This document shows, piece after piece, positions 5,794 through 6,002 of a DNA stretch of 6,002 nt (its first letter is position 1; each line of letters starts with the position of its first letter). Below the pieces are notes generated by a model. The model was not told the DNA's origin. It ran no database searches and worked only from the letters and a program-made list of their open reading frames with translations. A program made the position numbers and the translations under genes. This DNA comes from Bacteroidaceae bacterium (GTDB taxonomy: Bacteria > Bacteroidota > Bacteroidia > Bacteroidales > Bacteroidaceae), in the NCBI GenBank assembly GCA_017558165.1, contig JAFYWE010000197.1, positions 1 through 6,002 on the forward strand. The letters are read 5' to 3'.

Positions 5794-5891
5794 TTGCCTA
5801 TTTATAATAATATAATTATATGGTGGTTGACTTGAAGCGAACCACAAAAATAAGACAGGCAACTTTTGGGCCAGCATATATATAGTTGCTT
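5793..5891 (+). promoter_or_regulatory. Inverted repeats in the leader of the exported-protein gene
   Basis: AGGCAAC (5857-5863) is the reverse complement of GTTGCCT (5793-5799) upstream. It overlaps AGGCAACT (5857-5864), which can pair with AGTTGCTT (5884-5891) using one G-U pair. The two pairings exclude each other. A separate stem, GTGGTT (5823-5828) with AACCAC (5840-5845), lies inside the first. If transcription starts near 5798, most of the first arm is not in the RNA, and that repeat would then act as DNA. No known riboswitch class is recognised. Confidence 0.35.
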
Positions 5892-5928
5892 TTATTGATG
5901 TGTTATTTAAATTCCTAAACCCATATTT

Positions 5929-6002
5929 ATGAAACACAATTATTTAAAACACCTGTTCACCTTGCTTTTATTGCTGTGTACGGTGGTTACATCAAAAGCA
6001 GA
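5929..6002 (+). CDS. N-terminal signal peptide of a truncated exported protein
   Basis: Only 24 codons and two bases lie in the window. The encoded start has a basic N-region (MKHNYLKH), a hydrophobic core rich in leucine (LFTLLLLLCTVV) and the end TSKA, which suits signal peptidase I cleavage after the final Ala. There is a Cys at residue 17, but the residues before it (LLL) do not make a good lipobox, so a lipoprotein is less likely. The ATG follows an AT-rich leader without a Shine-Dalgarno, about 130 bases from the candidate promoter and after the peptidase terminator, so this is a new transcription unit. The mature protein is unseen: it could be an outer-membrane, periplasmic or secreted surface protein, and I assign no function. 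Confidence 0.72.
   Translation, partial: MKHNYLKHLFTLLLLLCTVVTSKA

Noticed and set aside
5674..5937. Reverse-strand 87-codon open frame between the terminator and the exported-protein gene
   Set aside because: It runs through the promoter candidate and inverted repeats and overlaps the start of the forward gene. It has no recognisable family, and long frames in short AT-rich gaps occur by chance.
5929..6002. Lipoprotein signal (Cys at residue 17)
   Set aside because: The three residues before the Cys are all Leu, a poor lipobox, while TSKA seven residues later is a good signal peptidase I site.

Overview
The window looks like chromosomal DNA of a member of the Bacteroidales (phylum Bacteroidota); I cannot resolve the genus. 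The evidence is the A-rich leaders without a Shine-Dalgarno sequence, a TAnnTTTG-type promoter near the right end, a large YfhO-family protein and an M24B peptidase of the kind common in gut Bacteroidales, and intergenic palindromic repeats of a type scattered through these genomes. All genes recognised are on the + strand.

Positions 1-3822 are the end of a glycan-assembly gene group. It holds the C-terminal half of a family-4 (GT-B) glycosyltransferase, a large polytopic YfhO-family membrane protein (853 aa) and a family-2 (GT-A) glycosyltransferase (247 aa). The last two overlap by one base, which suggests translational coupling. Together they suggest building and decorating a cell-surface polysaccharide or glycolipid: the cytosolic enzymes move sugars from nucleotide donors, and the membrane protein probably acts on a lipid-linked substrate at the outer face of the inner membrane. 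The substrate cannot be read from the sequence.

Positions 3823-4239 carry no credible gene. They are packed with inverted repeats: two related GA/CT-rich hairpins, two perfect AT-rich palindromes that share a core, and a ~115-bp REP-like unit with imperfect inverted ends just before the next gene.

Positions 4240-5631 encode a cytosolic M24B Xaa-Pro peptidase with all five metal ligands. Its C-terminal half resembles prolidase (dipeptidase) at least as much as aminopeptidase P. A strong intrinsic terminator follows six bases after its stop codon.

Positions 5666-5928 are an AT-rich regulatory stretch with a candidate Bacteroidota promoter and several overlapping inverted repeats. It leads into the first 24 codons of a gene for an exported protein, cut off by the window edge. 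I found no clearly novel system. The points most worth a second look are the repeat-dense spacer, the upstream region of the truncated exported-protein gene, and the prolidase-like features of the peptidase.
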